Shown: piece after piece, positions 42,796-59,228 of the stretch | Layout of the letters: every line of letters begins with the position of its first letter | How positions within the stretch are numbered: position 1 is the stretch's first letter | Assembly (NCBI GenBank): GCA_002897115.2 | Contig: BCIH01000002.1 | Location: 378,620 to 442,619, forward strand | Direction of reading: 5' to 3' | Source: Prototheca cutis | Taxonomy: Eukaryota > Chlorophyta > Trebouxiophyceae > Chlorellales > Chlorellaceae | Length of the DNA stretch: 64,000 nt | Program-made: the position numbers and the translations under genes | Notes under the pieces: model-generated | What the model was told of the DNA's origin: nothing | Seen by the model: the letters and a program-made list of their open reading frames with translations, nothing else | Databases searched by the model: none

Positions 42796-45700
42796 TCAGC
42801 TGCTGCCAAACCCTCCCTGCAGTGCACCGCGGATGCTGGACAGCACACCTCCACCGCCCTGGGAGGCTCCCTGCTGCGCCGCAGACTGCTGGACCAGGGG
42901 CGCCAGCGCCGCCGCTTCTCGGTGCATTCCCAAGCCCTCCAGCAGCTGCGAAGTGGGATGATGCCGTGGCGGGGGTCAGCACTTGCTCCAGAATTGCTGT
43001 GAGAGAGACAGCATGCATGCGCTCTCCCCCGGATGCCCAACAACATTCAAAACTGACCGTGACCTTGCGTTGGGCGGCGCCCTCTCCATGCACCCGGTCC
43101 ACCAGCCACCGCAGGATCTCTGGCGGCGCGCCATGCCGCCTGAATTGTAGGTCTTAGGGTTTTTGACACCTCGTCGTGCATTCTTGTGGGCGTGTGCAAG
43201 GTCGGCCGGGTTCAAAGACTGGCTGTGCACAAGGCCATCAACATGCCACCATTCCCCAGGATCATTCAGAAACACACAAAACCTCCACATCCTGTTGCAC
43301 CACGCACTGTGCTGCATGAATGTAGTGCTCCAGGGTGAGGACCGAGTATCTGTCCAGTCGCGAGACCTGCAGGAGGGAGGGGGGAAGCGGATGATCGCCA
43401 AGGTCACCCCTTGGCACGCTCACGACAAGCAGGCAAGCAGGAAACCAAGCGCCACCCCACCGCCTCCTCACATTGGCCTGGATGGTGGTCCAGTCATGCT
43501 GCGAGGCGGCGGCGTCCACGGCGAGCAGCTGTGCCTGGCGCTCGGGGATGCGGTGCTCCCTTACGAATTTGGCTGCGGCATCCTTGAGACCCAGTCGATA
43601 GCACTGCCGCACCGTGCCGGCCACCGACAGGCCCAGGAAACCCTCCCTGCACACCCAGTGCAGGAGTGAATTGGTGATCGTCAAAGGCCGAGTGCCTGCT
43701 GCAGTCCTGCAAGATTGCTAGCAAACGGCAGACCTGCCACCGACAAGATTCATCTCCTCTCCAGTTTCCTCTGCCGGGGTCCTCCACCCCTGCGCCCTCT
43801 GCCACTCCCGACCACCACCCACCGTTTGGTGGCCACTTCCAACTCCATCTGCTGTTCCCGGAGTGTGGCCAGGACCTTGACTTGTGCAGCCTCAAATTTC
43901 ATGTCATTCGTCTGTCGTTCGTTGCGTGGGCGGGTGGGTGGGTGGGCGAGGGGGAGCATGGCTGGGAGTGGCATGCTCGTCTCACCAGGGAATTACCTCT
44001 CATCAAGCAGGTGCGGACAGAGCCCAGGGAGGCGTGTCTTCATGCAATGCTCCACGCCGAGCCAGTCAAGCTCAGAATGGCCTCCGCAGAGGGTGTCGGC
44101 CCGTCCCCACCCCTGTTCCCCATAAGAGACACACCCAATGGCAACTCGTAAATACCTTTGTCCGGGCCTTGACATAGGCATCCCTGCCATGCGCCAGTTC
44201 TACTTGCAGTGCCGTCTCCCCAACCCGGTCTGTGAGATTTGGCCAGTGGAGAGACATCACATCTGATGGGCGCCGTCATGTCCACGCTTCCCACAACTAC
44301 CACTCATGTCTCTGCAACGAAGCGCATGACATACTTCATCCCCGGACCACCGCCGCCATCATCACACAACAGCCCACTTTGCATGGCCGACAGGGCCCTT
44401 TGAAGGTGATGTTCGGCTGCCTGGGCGGGGGCCCCACTGCGATCATAAAGCTCTGTAACGACCATCGGGTCCTGTGTACATGTTTGACCCAGGGTTTCAT
44501 CATGGGTCGTTGAACTCTGTGTACACACGAGTCTGGATGGCAAGACCAAGCTCCATGATGCCCCCAATCTGCACCCCAGCTCATTGCGCAGAACTCGAAC
44601 CAAACCCAAAATTTGCCGCCCACCCCCCCCCGACGCACCTCAAGCTGGAAAAACTGGGCAAGCACGGCCCGTGCCCGGGTGTGTTTGGCCATGGCATCCC
44701 AGAATTTGTCCCCGGCAGCCGCAATCTGCTGAGGCGTTGGCGCGATCACCTGCACCATGGCGTTGCCTCGGGAAGACTCTTTTTAAATGGGGTCTTTTTT
44801 CATGGATGGGAGGTGTTACATGCAAGTTACAGGCACATGATAACCTGAAGCATATAAACAGATCCGAGTGATAAAAAAATAAGTCTTCAACAGAAAGCGC
44901 CTCCCTCCCTCCAACGAACCAACAAGAGAATGCACGCACCACAGCCCTGCGTGCCGCTTCCCACAGCGCCAGCGTGTGTGTGTGTGTGAGATCAGGGTCC
45001 ATGGCGGCCGTGTGTGTGTGTGTGGCCGCCTCAGACTCGCCTGGAGTGTGTGTGTGTGTGNNNNNNNNNNNNNNNNNNNNNNNNNNNNNNNNNNNNNNNN
45101 NNNNNNNNNNNNNNNNNNNNNNNNNNNNNNGGGGGGGGGGGGATTGGGTTGGTGACCAAGTGAGGCAGCGACGGCCATTGCGCAGCCACTTGAGCACCCC
45201 CCTCATGCTGCTGCCGTCCCAACCACAGCACTCCTGCAACCCACACCATCCACAATCTAGCCCCAAACAAGTCCTCCCCACTTCCACGTACCNAGTTGGA
45301 GCAACAGGGGCACTTGGCGGGACGCCCTGGGTTCGAGCTCTAGGAGCAGGGCTGCGAGGCCCGGCCGGCCGATGCTGGCGGCATGCGATGCAATGCCCGC
45401 CCACTCCATTCCAGGGACACCCTTGAGCTTTTTCTTCAATTTTTTCGTATCGTAGGTGTGTTTGAGGTTTTGTGAATGTAGGGCTTTCGCATGGGCGTCA
45501 ACACAGGACTTCACATGCAGCTCTTGAAACCCCCCAAAAGAAAAGAAAGAAAGAAAGTATTATATCGACACAAACACATCACGACAGCAACCCACCTCAA
45601 GATCTCTCAGNAGCTCCTCGTCTTGGACAGACCCGGCACGGGCTGAGAGCTTGTCGAGCGCCCAGGCCTCAAGCACACCACGCTCTCGCTTTCCTCCCAG

Positions 45701-47753
45701 GCCCTGCGCCTGTGCGATGCGGAGCGCGAGCGGGTAGAGCCTGCGCCGCACGAGCCTGCCTAGAAGGGAATCCCAGCCAGCATGCTCTAGCTGAGGCAGC
45801 GTGAGCGGCAGACCGACACTAGGGTCACGCAGCGCATTCATCACGCGCAGCTTCCGTGCAGTTTCCACAGCATCCGCCCGGCCGACACTCGGGACATCGG
45901 CAGCGTTGCCGAGCGCAGGGTCCACGCCGCAGAATGCACGGCCGTAGGCAGCAGCCCGGAGCAGCGCCTCTTGCCGCGCGGGCGCCAGCTCCGCTCGTGC
46001 CGCATCCAGGCAGCAACGCACCGCCGGGGGCAGCGACCCCGAGCCCACCAGATCCAGGACTTCGGCCGTANCCCGAGGGTCGGCAGCCTCGTACGCGCGT
46101 CGCGCGTCGAACAACAATGCCCCAGGGTCGAGCGACCCGATCTCCAGCACGCTGCGCAGTGCAGACGGCACTCGTCGCAGGAAGAAATGCGCCGCGTCCC
46201 CGACCAGCCTCACGCCGTCGACCTCTGAGGCTAGCATGGGGCGCATGCCCAATGCTACAGGAGGAGCCAGCCAACGGGCAGTGCCATCCAGCGTCACGAG
46301 CAGCAGCGCCGGCAACATGCCACTGGTCAGCAGATGATCGTCGTCCTCTGAACCCGCTGTGTCGGCAAGTTGTGCTTCTTCGCCGACGCCTGAGATGGTA
46401 TCCACTGTACGTAGGGTCGTCCCACCAGCAATGTGGCCATCTCCACCAGCAAGCCCGCTGCCAAATTCACCGGTGGCACCTTCCCAGGCAAGAATGACTG
46501 CATCAGGGCCGACCCAGGCCAGGGCGTAGGGCGTGGCCTCTGGCAGTGGCACCGCTTCAGGCGCCAGGGCCTCCAGGGCCTCGGGCAAGACTTCCGACAT
46601 CGACCGCTCACACACAACATCCAGATGGTCTGTTGATCGTCGGGAGCTTTATTTGTCAGATGCTTGCTTGTCTGCTCGTGTCAGTCGGCCAGTGGCCCTG
46701 CAACAGGAGGAACAGCCACACATTCCCCCAAAACTTGCCCCCTTCAAGTCCCACCATCACCTGCGGTCCAGATGGTCAGGCGGCCATCCTCGGAGTACCC
46801 GGCGACATGGCTGCCCGAGGGTCCGACCTCCAGAAGCAGGACTTCGGAGCGCAGCGCACGGTCGGCACGGGGCGGCCCCTCTGTGCCGTCTACCAGCAGC
46901 AGCCGCAGCCCGCAGGGCACCACCACCTCCGGGATCGCGGGCGGGGGGCCCCCTCCCGCGTGCGGCACCACGGCACAGCACTGCGGCGGTGTCAGGGCTG
47001 CGGTTGAGGTTGTACTGCCCTTGGTCGATCCCCCTATTGCCGGACCACCCTTGGCTCCTCCTGTGGTCGTCGCCGCAGTTTCACCCCCTGCCCCACCCCC
47101 GGGCAGCGGAATGCGGACTGCTCGGGGCCGGTCGGCGGCAGGGACGGCCCAGAGCTGTCCGTCCGCGGTCACGCCCACGACGCCCGCCCCAGCACACACC
47201 GCGCAGCGCAGGCCGGAGGCCGCCGCGGCCGCGCCCAGCGAAAACGAAGGCCCCGCAGCTTCGCCGCGGACGTCGTGCCTGTGGACTGTGCCGTCCCGCT
47301 CAACTAACAACAGCTCCTCCTCGGGGGTCCACCCCGCAGCCAGGATGGGGCCCCGGTCCCACAGCACCGTGCCCAGTTGCCGCCCTGCCGCGCTGTAGAT
47401 GTGCACGTCAGGCCTCGAGCTCGATCCCAGGTAGAGCCGCAGCTGGGACTCGTCCCACACTGTGGCGACCGCGCCGCCGCAGCTCCCCGGGAACACCCTG
47501 TTGGGATCGGATGGGATGGGACTTGCTGGGTGGAAAGAACAGTCGTTCGTTCCCGTTGCCGTTATAAAATCACCTGTACATCCATGGTACACATTGACTT
47601 GCAGTAGAACCCGCGCACAGGAGCTGCTCACCTGGTCAGGCTGAGGTCCTTGGCCCACTCCAATCCATACACCCGGGACAGGGCGTAGTAGTCGCTGCCC
47701 ACCACCTGCCAGTCCTCCCGATCAAAATCATCGCCGTCGTAGACCAGCTGCAT
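42796..47753 (-). CDS. VPS16: VPS16, core subunit of HOPS/CORVET tethering complexes
   Basis: Tethers late endosomes and vacuoles for SNARE-mediated fusion. The start at 47,753 gives MQLVYDGDDFDREDWQVVGSDYYALSRVYGLEW. The N-terminal propeller exon follows (NRVFPGSCGGAVATVWDESQLRLYLGSS...VHIYSAAGRQLGTVLWDRGPILAAGWTPEEELLLVERDG). The next large exon (about 46,610-45,600) continues the propeller (TDTISGV; GVRLVGDAAHFFLRRVP) and starts the helical solenoid with NALRDPSVGLPLTLPQLEHAGWDSLLGRLVRRRLYPLALRIAQ, a diagnostic VPS16 block. Later exons give GMEWAGIASHAASIGRPGLAALLLELEPR, KFWDAMAKHTRARAVLAQFF, LREQQMELE, VAGTVRQCYRLGLKDAAAKFVREHRIPERQAQLLAVDAAASQHDW, LTLEHYIHAA and a last exon ending ALQGGFGSS at 42,796. 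One intron holds a 70-N gap. Exon limits approximate. Confidence 0.9.
45061..45130. other. Assembly gap (70 N) in a VPS16 intron
   Basis: 70 N between a (GT)n run (about 45,045-45,060) and a G run (45,131-45,142). The composition on either side differs, so the gap spans a transition of simple repeats. Confidence 0.95.
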
Positions 47754-48128
47754 GGCCACCGGCGCGGGGGCTGACCCCCGCGGTGCTGCCTGGCTAGATC
47801 ACGGCGATGGCTCGAGACCTCGCCATGCACGGGGTGATGGGGCTGGATTGGACTTGCCACGAAAAGACCGGCGCCAGCTGCCTCACAACAGAGCAAACGC
47901 ACGCTCCCCAGCAAAAATGATGATTGATTCGAGTATAAACACCGAAGGTCCTGCGGTTCATTGGCCCGGAATGGACGCATCGTCCCTCTGGATCACTTGC
48001 GCACCGGGGCGCCTGCTCCGCGCGTCTTTTCCAAAATGAGATCGTGGCTGTCATGACCTTGCTGCGAAACTCCACGGCAATCATGAAAAGCTCCCATCGA
48101 CCTGCCCCAAACACCAGGAACAATTTTC
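47754..48128. promoter_or_regulatory. Divergent upstream region VPS16 / MAD3-BUBR1
   Basis: About 375 bases between divergent starts; no specific element recognised. Confidence 0.4.
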
Positions 48129-51100
48129 ATGCCAGTGGTCATGATGACAGACGCCCCTGATCTCGACCAGCCGGACTGGGATGTGTGCAAGGAGAACTTC
48201 CAGCCCCGCAAGTGTGGGCGCACGGGAGCGGCCCTCAAGGACAACACCGACGATCTGAAGTCTGCAGCCATCGATGCCCAAAGAAGGTGTGAATATCACT
48301 TGAATTTTGCCTTTCATGCTTCATCGAGCATGGTTTGCTGTCGTTAGTGTGGGACCTAAACAGGTGTGCATGATTGGTGACAGGGCACTGGAGGGAAAGG
48401 GGCTGCGATCAATCAAGGACACCAAACCAATTCCCTTGTTAACAGGCAGTTTTGGCAGGAGATTGCCGATGACACCAGTGAGGATCCTCTTGCCGCCTGG
48501 CTCAGGTGGGGCAGCGAGTTGGCCATTGTGGGACGCACCGATTGCAAATATGGAGGGAATCCCCCCTCCCATTCGCCACGAGTGCGGGGTGTGTGATCGT
48601 CTTGGTTGCGGCCCCTGTTCTTTCCAGAGACATTTTGCGCGTGATTCCCCAGAAGCAATGTCTTTCACCCTGTCCGTCCTAACCGGTGACAGGTTTATTC
48701 AATGGACCCAGGCGATGTTTACGTCCGGGGGCGCCCAATCCCAGCTTGTTCCACTGCTCGAGCGCTGTAGCAGCACCTTCCAGTCGGACAACCGGTACAA
48801 GGAAGACCCCCGCTACCTCAAGATCTGGATCCTCTACGTAAGCTTGTGTGGAAGTGGTGTGTGTATGTGCCATGCAGTGCATTGGTGTACTAGGTCGGGG
48901 CACGTATGTTCATGGCTGGAGCCGTGCATGTACGGGGTGGGTGCGTCAGCCATCCAGCCCGCAATCCCATGAGCATCCACGCTCATGCTTGCCGGTTCCC
49001 ATCCCCCCTGGATATTCGCAAATCCCCGTTGCCCCGACTGACCCTGCCCTCTTTCCAAATAACCATCCCCGCAGGCCGACAGCCTGGCTGATGCGGAGGA
49101 GGTGTTTGCTTTTATGGCGGAGAATGGCATTGGTCAGGGCCACGCCCTGTTCCACATTGCTCGGGCGACCTGCCTGGAGCTCAAGGGGGCATACAGCCGT
49201 GCAGACGCTGCCTACCAGCGGGGCATCGACATCCTCGCCAAGCCCACGGAACGCCTGCGAACCAAGCATACCGAGTTCCAGCACCGAATGGTGGGTGGTG
49301 GCTTGTTAACGAGAAAAGGCTGATGACGGCTGCTGTTTGGAGGGTTGGTTAGGAAGTAGCCGATGAGTAGAGTGCAGTGGTGTGCATGATGCATCTGCAT
49401 AGGGCCAACTGCATGTGCAGTCTCGTTTCTTCCCCCTGAAATCAAGCAGGCAAGCAACGCGAGCGAGCGAGCCGCATGGCACAACCCCAGAACATTTCCC
49501 AGACGCCGCCTGCTGTGACCCGCTCATGCACCTTTCTTGAGCCGCAGGCACGGAGGATCCAGCGGGATGCAGCAGGAGGTGTGGCCCCAGGCGCGGGATC
49601 CGCGGGCGCTGCCGGCATGGCTGCGGGGAGCATGAGCTCCGGCGCACAGCCGGTCGCCCCTGTCAGGAGGTTTGGTGCCAATCTCGCCGTGCCAGGGGGT
49701 TCAGCCCGCGGGGGGTCTGCTCGACCAGGGTTTGCCCCTCTGGGCCGTGCAGCTGCCGCAGTGCAGCCGCCGCCGCGTGCTGGTGCAGCCGCCAGCATTT
49801 CGCCGCTGAGTGTGTACACCGAGGACGATGGGCAGGCGGTGGGGCGGGCCAGCGCTGCCGCGATCGTCAGGCACGTGGATGTATTGAAGCTCGTGATGGC
49901 GTCCGTTTGCGCGCTTGATGTGATGTTCCCTCAGGGAGGCTGCTTCCTGGCAACCCTTCCCCCACCCCTCGTATCGCAGGCCTTCGGGTGCCTCTGGCTG
50001 GTCGAGGTTACCGTCCTCGGAGGCTGCAAAGAAGGAGAATACGCAGCAGCCCCAGCCCTGGGCCGGGCAGCGACTCGCACAGGCCGAAGAGANGACAGGC
50101 GCGCCGGCGGCGAGTCTAGAAGTGTTTGCCGACCCGGAACTGGCTGATTCCTGGGACAAGCCCCCAGCCCTGCTCGGAGTCCCGGTGAGCGCGGGGTAAC
50201 TATCGTGCTGGGTCGGGAACAGCAGAGTCTGTTCACGTGCTGACATGCATGCCTGTCTAGGCGGGTAGATATGCCCATGCCATGCCAGTTGGGATGAATG
50301 AACTCTACGCAATTGCACAACTGATGAAACCCGAGGGCCCTCCCCTCCTTCAACAACGCACCACTAGGAAAACCAGACATTGAGGGAGCATCTGGACGGC
50401 CCGGGGGCNGCTCGTCTGAAGCCTANGGTGCCGCTTGGATCTGCTGGCGTGCCGGTCGATCCGCTCCGCCTCCACAGGGTGCGTCTGCTGGCCGTCACTT
50501 TATTTGAGCTTTACACACTTGCTCTGTGCGGCTAGTGGGTTCTCCAACATTTTGCAGTGGGGTCTTGATAGAATCGTCAATCTTCTGTTGTCGAGCCGAG
50601 GGGACACCAGCAGTACAGACAGCAAGCATCCCCCTGCGGACTTGACTCGTGCAGGAGGCGCGCCTGCGTAGCGCGGGAGCGATGGCGCCGCTGGACGAGC
50701 CGTCTTCCTCTTCTGTGGCTGCTCTCCNACCGCGGGAGGCGCTGGGATTNGACCAAGCCGCGCTCAGGAGCTCATCCGGCGGTGCGTGAGCGGCCCAGAT
50801 GCCGCATGATCCCTGTCCTGGNTGTTCCAGCTGGAGCAGCCCTGCTGCTTTTGTTTGGCCCCATGACCAATGGGATTGCTGCGATGTAACGCTGCCCAGC
50901 TCTCGTATGTACCTCACAGGACCATTCCCCGCCCACCCGTCCCCACTGGGGCTGCACCTTGTTTCAGAGGAACTGAGTTTCGAGGAGGTCAGGGCCGCGT
51001 GCTATCGGCAGGGAGGGCCCCGGGCAGGAGCCATTGCTCCATCAAACCAGCTGCTGGAACACCAGGCTGGTCCTGGAGTTGGGATAATGCAGCATGACAC

Positions 51101-52176
51101 GGCTGCTCGGCCTCCCATCCCCGACCTCAAGGTGGATGGATGGATGCATGCATGCATGCATCTTGTTTCNACCATGGTAGGGGGTCAGAAAGTGCCTGGA
51201 ACAAGTTTCCTTGCAGGGTTCTCAGCACGTCGGCTGCTGGTTGCATGTGATGCCATGGACAGCTCCCCCCGACACACATTACACAGGCACGGAGGCAGGG
51301 CCGGCGGTCGAGCATGTTGCCTTCGATGGCGGGGAGCCTGGTGCCGGGCGGTGGGGAGCAGACCATGACCATTACGACCCGGGGAGCCTTTGCCACCATT
51401 GGCAACATGTTCAGAGTACGTCTTAAATGTTTGTTGTTGTTGTTGTTTTTTCGATGGGTGTGGGCCTTGAAATGGCAGAATAATGATCACCATATCTTTT
51501 CGAATGTCCCACTGAATAAACAAACAACGTTCAAAGGGGAATCTGGCTCTGGAGCACGAGTTCCAGCCGCCGACAGCCGCCGCCATGACATCCAACTTGG
51601 ATCCAACCATGACGCTGTCGACGCAGGCAGCATACCAGGCCATGAATGCCATGTTTGCAGGTGAAGAAACCATGTCTCTCTGTCTGTTCTTGACAGCAGC
51701 TGGGACTTGGGGTTTGGGTTCCTTGGTCCTGAGACGATGGCGCATTCACATTCACCAAGAGTGTCGCCTTGCAGAGTGCACAAGGCCANTCCCNCCCCTG
51801 CGAGGAGCCCGACCATCAACCTCACCCCTCCAATAACGCAGATCACACCACAAACGCATGGATGCTGCACGAGCAAACGACCGNGGCGCCCAGGCTGGAT
51901 GGCGGGTTTGCTGCGGAGCAGGAAGATGATGGTGGCGAATTTTGCATCCGTGAGGACACACAGTTCCTGGGCGGGTCAGCCCCTGTGCCTTCCATGGGGC
52001 TCGAGATCCGAGAGGACACGCAGCTCTTGCCTGGCAGCGGCGCCACAGNGCCTGCACTGGAGATTCGAGAGGATACCCAGTTTCTAGGCGGGTTTGGAGG
52101 CTCGGAGAACAAAAACCAGGACCCAGGTTGTTTCCTACAAATACGGGAAGATACATGTCCCGTCCAGTTTCCTTGA
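48129..52176 (+). CDS. MAD3/BUBR1-like spindle checkpoint protein without kinase domain
   Basis: Component of the mitotic checkpoint complex that inhibits APC/C-CDC20. First KEN box (CKENFQP) at 48,189-48,197, then the MAD3/BUB1 TPR domain: FIQWTQAMF, YLKIWILYADSLADAEEVFAFM, GHALFHIARATCLELKGAYSRADAAYQRGID, HTEFQHRM. A second KEN box (KKENTQQ...W) lies at 50,032-50,040, followed by LEVFADPELADSW, resembling an ABBA-type motif. EELSFEEVRAACYRQ at about 50,967-51,010 is a GLEBS-like BUB3-binding motif. Two related blocks follow: QTMTITTRGAFATIGNMF (about 51,358-51,416) and DPTMTLSTQAAYQAMNAMF (about 51,600-51,657). The last exon carries four IREDT repeats and ends at 52,176 with no kinase domain, so it is MAD3-type rather than BUB1-type. 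Start could also be a slightly later Met; some exons contain unresolved bases. Confidence 0.85.
51946..52155 (+). repeat. Four IREDT-Q-(F/L)-L motif repeats in the MAD3/BUBR1 tail
   Basis: IREDT is encoded at 51,946-51,960, 52,006-52,020, 52,063-52,077 and 52,141-52,155, i.e. 20, 19 and 26 codons apart. The first three continue Q(F/L)L(G/P)G. Codon choice differs between copies (att/atc/ata, cgt/cga/cgg), so this is conserved protein sequence rather than a recent DNA duplication. Confidence 0.85.
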
Positions 52177-52573
52177 CGAGCTGCTATGTGTAAGCACCTG
52201 GATTGTCCAATCCACCAGCACCAGTGCCCCTTCATTCAACCACATGCCTCGTTCCCGCCATCCGATCAGCCAGGGGAATTTCGTGGGGTCCCTGGAAAAC
52301 TCCCCCAAGCACTTCTCCCCAAGCCCTCGCCAAACAAACACTTGTGTGGCACGACGACCACGCAGCCAACATCTGCCCGGCCAGTTGTCAGCGGCGGGTG
52401 AGGTGGCGCATTCCCCTCGGCGCATGGAGCAAAACATCCATTCGTGAATTTTATATATTTAACTTGCGAGCGAGAACCCAAGGGCAGGCCCCAGGTATCG
52501 GGGTTTTGCTGCGCCGGGAGGTGGCCAGTGCGAGCGCCGGCAAGCAGGGCTGCCTGGCCGGGCCGTCGTCGCG
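52177..52573. other. Intergenic region MAD3 to uS9m (tandem)
   Basis: 3' UTR of the checkpoint gene and upstream region of uS9m. TGTAA at 52,189-52,193 lies only 13 bases after the stop, too close to be convincing as the poly(A) signal. Nothing else recognised. Confidence 0.4.
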
Positions 52574-54171
52574 ATGTCCCGCGCGCTGCAGCTTCTTCGC
52601 ACGGCGGCACTGAGGTTGGGAGCGCCATCCACCTCGGCATCCGCGGTGGCAGAAGCCTTGCCGTCGCAGGCATCGGCGCTGGTGAGGTGCTGGGCCCGCA
52701 CGGCGGAGCCCTGGCTCAGGACGTTTGCGAGCTCTGCGCAGGGCAGTGAGCGCGGCGAGGGCAATGGCAAGCCCAGGCCCCGCAAGGAGCCGGAGGACGC
52801 ATGGGGCCAGGCAATCATTGAAGGTGAGGAGGTCTTCCAGCGCTGGGACGGCCAGGCATGGGAGCCTTGATCTGAAGGCCTGGGCGAGCTGTGCTGGCTT
52901 TTCAATCTTGTTTTGATGCATAACGAGAATTTGCTTTCTTTTGGTTGCCAAACTTTTGGACGCTTGCAACATGGTCGTGCAATGCACCCAGCTGACTGCA
53001 CTTGCGCAATGGCCCTAGGCCCATGATGTGACCCCCTGGCCCTCCTTTCCCTTGAAAGCGTCGACTTCATATTTCCTCATCATCACCCCCCCCCCCCCCC
53101 CCCACTCACACACACACACACACACCATCAGGCGACTGGGACAAGGCATGGGAGATTTTCGAGACAGAGTACCCCATCGACGGCGACGACTTGCCCGACC
53201 TGATGGAGCTGATGGCCGTTGACCCCGATGCCGAGCAGAAGGCGGCGCGCCGCCAAAGAGAGCTGGACCTGCAGGAAGAAGCCGCGCGGCGGCACATCCG
53301 CATCGTCGACGACCGCGGGCGCGCCTACGCCACGGGCAAGCGCAAGACCTCGGTCGCCCGCGTCTGGATCTGGCAGGGCAACGGTGAGGTAGTGGTACTG
53401 TTTTTGGTTCGTTATTGAGTGGAGGGGGACGGAGAGTAAGGGAGGGGGGTCTGCGCGACTGGAGCTGCTGCACGGTCCATTTCATGGCCGAAGGTTGGCT
53501 CCAAACTTCATTCCCCACTCACTCCCCCTCCCCAACAAGCAATGCCCAGGTCACATGATGGTGAACAAGCAGCCGTATGACCAGTACTTCAAGACCCTGC
53601 CGCTACGCAACGACCTCATCACGCCCTTTGCCGTCACGGGGACCCTGGGCAGTTTTGATGTCATGGTCAACGTCAGCGGCGGCGGGACCACCGGCCAGGC
53701 CCAGGTGCGTTGCTGATGTCAGCGGTGGTGATGATGCTTGTTCTGTGGTGGTTACATGCATGTGTCATTGTCCTCAGGCTCATCGTTGGGGCGTGCCTGG
53801 TTGGGACGACGCTGTTTCCCCTCATCATTTTTTCATCACCAAACCCGTAACCCGGATCAATCAATACCACCGCTCTCGAAGGCTGTCCGCCACGGCGTGG
53901 CCAAGGCGCTGCAGTTCTTTGACCCCGAGAACCGCACAGCCCTGAAAACGGCGGGCCTGCTCACCCGCGACGCCCGCATCGTGGAGCGCAAGAAGCCTGG
54001 CAGGTGCGGGGGGCATGGAGGGTAGTAGGGAGTTGTCAGGCAGACAAGGGTGATCAATGGACTGTGGATGTCGCCCGAGGGATACTTCCCATGCCAGCTT
54101 GACGAAACAAACTATATCAAAAAAACTGCAGGAAGAAGGCCCGCAAGGCTTTCCAGTGGGTCAAGCGGTAG
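52574..54171 (+). CDS. MRPS9: Mitochondrial ribosomal protein uS9m
   Basis: Small-subunit protein whose C-terminal tail reaches the P-site tRNA. Five exons (52,574-52,823; 53,132-53,383; 53,550-53,704; 53,882-54,003; 54,132-54,171) join in frame to 272 residues, all GT-AG. The N-terminus ([16 protein letters not shown]...) is Arg/Leu/Ala-rich without acids, a good mitochondrial presequence. A family-specific middle section ([20 protein letters not shown]) precedes the uS9 domain: [113 protein letters not shown]. The basic ending is the tRNA-contacting tail, with K-R rather than the common S-K-R terminus. TGTAA occurs at 54,353-54,357. Confidence 0.93.
53089..53103. repeat. Poly-C then (CA)n in uS9m intron 1
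   Basis: About 15 C followed by CA repeats, ending a few bases before the exon 2 acceptor. Confidence 0.9.
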
Positions 54172-54676
54172 TGAGACTTGGAGGAGTATCAAGACGCCTG
54201 GTGTTTTTGCCTTGGCGTGCGGGCCCAGCCAGAGCCCGACTGCCCGACTGCCCGACGCACGTGCTCATGATGAGCCCTGGCATGATGCACCTGCACCCGA
54301 CGACAGGATCGCTGGCGAGCAGAGTTTCTGCTGCGGTGCATTGCAACGGTCCTGTAATACCAGAAAGAAACCCGGGAATATCAGCTCGGAGCAGACGCGG
54401 CGATGGTATCCCTTTCCGNGAGCAACCCTACGGTGTGCCTGGGGTCCCGGGCGCAGCGCCATGCAGGGCAACCCCAGACTCAACCCAGCCTTGCAGCGGC
54501 CTCCACGAGGCATGCGGCCATTCAAAGGTATTGTATGANATGTATTGAGCAATGCTGTACCATGCTGGGTCGGATCGGTGCGGGCATTGCGGAGCGGCTG
54601 CCAGATTCCCTGGCCTGTCGGGGCTGGATCAGATGGCTGCAGCGTTTGGCCAGTCGGTGGTGCCCAGACGAGGTCC
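54172..54676. other. Intergenic region uS9m to GPI (tandem)
   Basis: Contains TGTAA at 54,353-54,357, a likely uS9m poly(A) signal 182 bases after its stop. The remainder is the presumed GPI promoter/5' UTR; several unresolved bases. Confidence 0.4.
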
Positions 54677-59015
<4,339 letters not shown>

Positions 59016-59228
59016 TGATGATCTGAGATTGCCCAACTTGTTAATGTGGAGTGGTCTGGCTTGATTGTCAGGCAGCCGGGGACTGCCTTGGTCGTCCCAA
59101 TGTGGTCGTTAGGGCTTTACAGACGGGGGGGTGACCGCCGCACAATGAGACGCTTGACTCGAATGATGAAAGGCCAATCAAATTCAGAACAAAAGCATGC
59201 ATGCACCCTGGAACGAAATCGAGCGCGT

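Noticed and set aside
45330..45360. gggttcgagctct, a second tRNA-like box
   Set aside because: Falls in the VPS16 coding frame (LLLELEPR) and lacks cloverleaf partners.
48129..52176. BUB1 kinase assignment for the checkpoint gene
   Set aside because: Two KEN boxes are present and no protein-kinase motifs (glycine loop, HRD, DFG) occur before the stop at 52,176; the next gene is uS9m.
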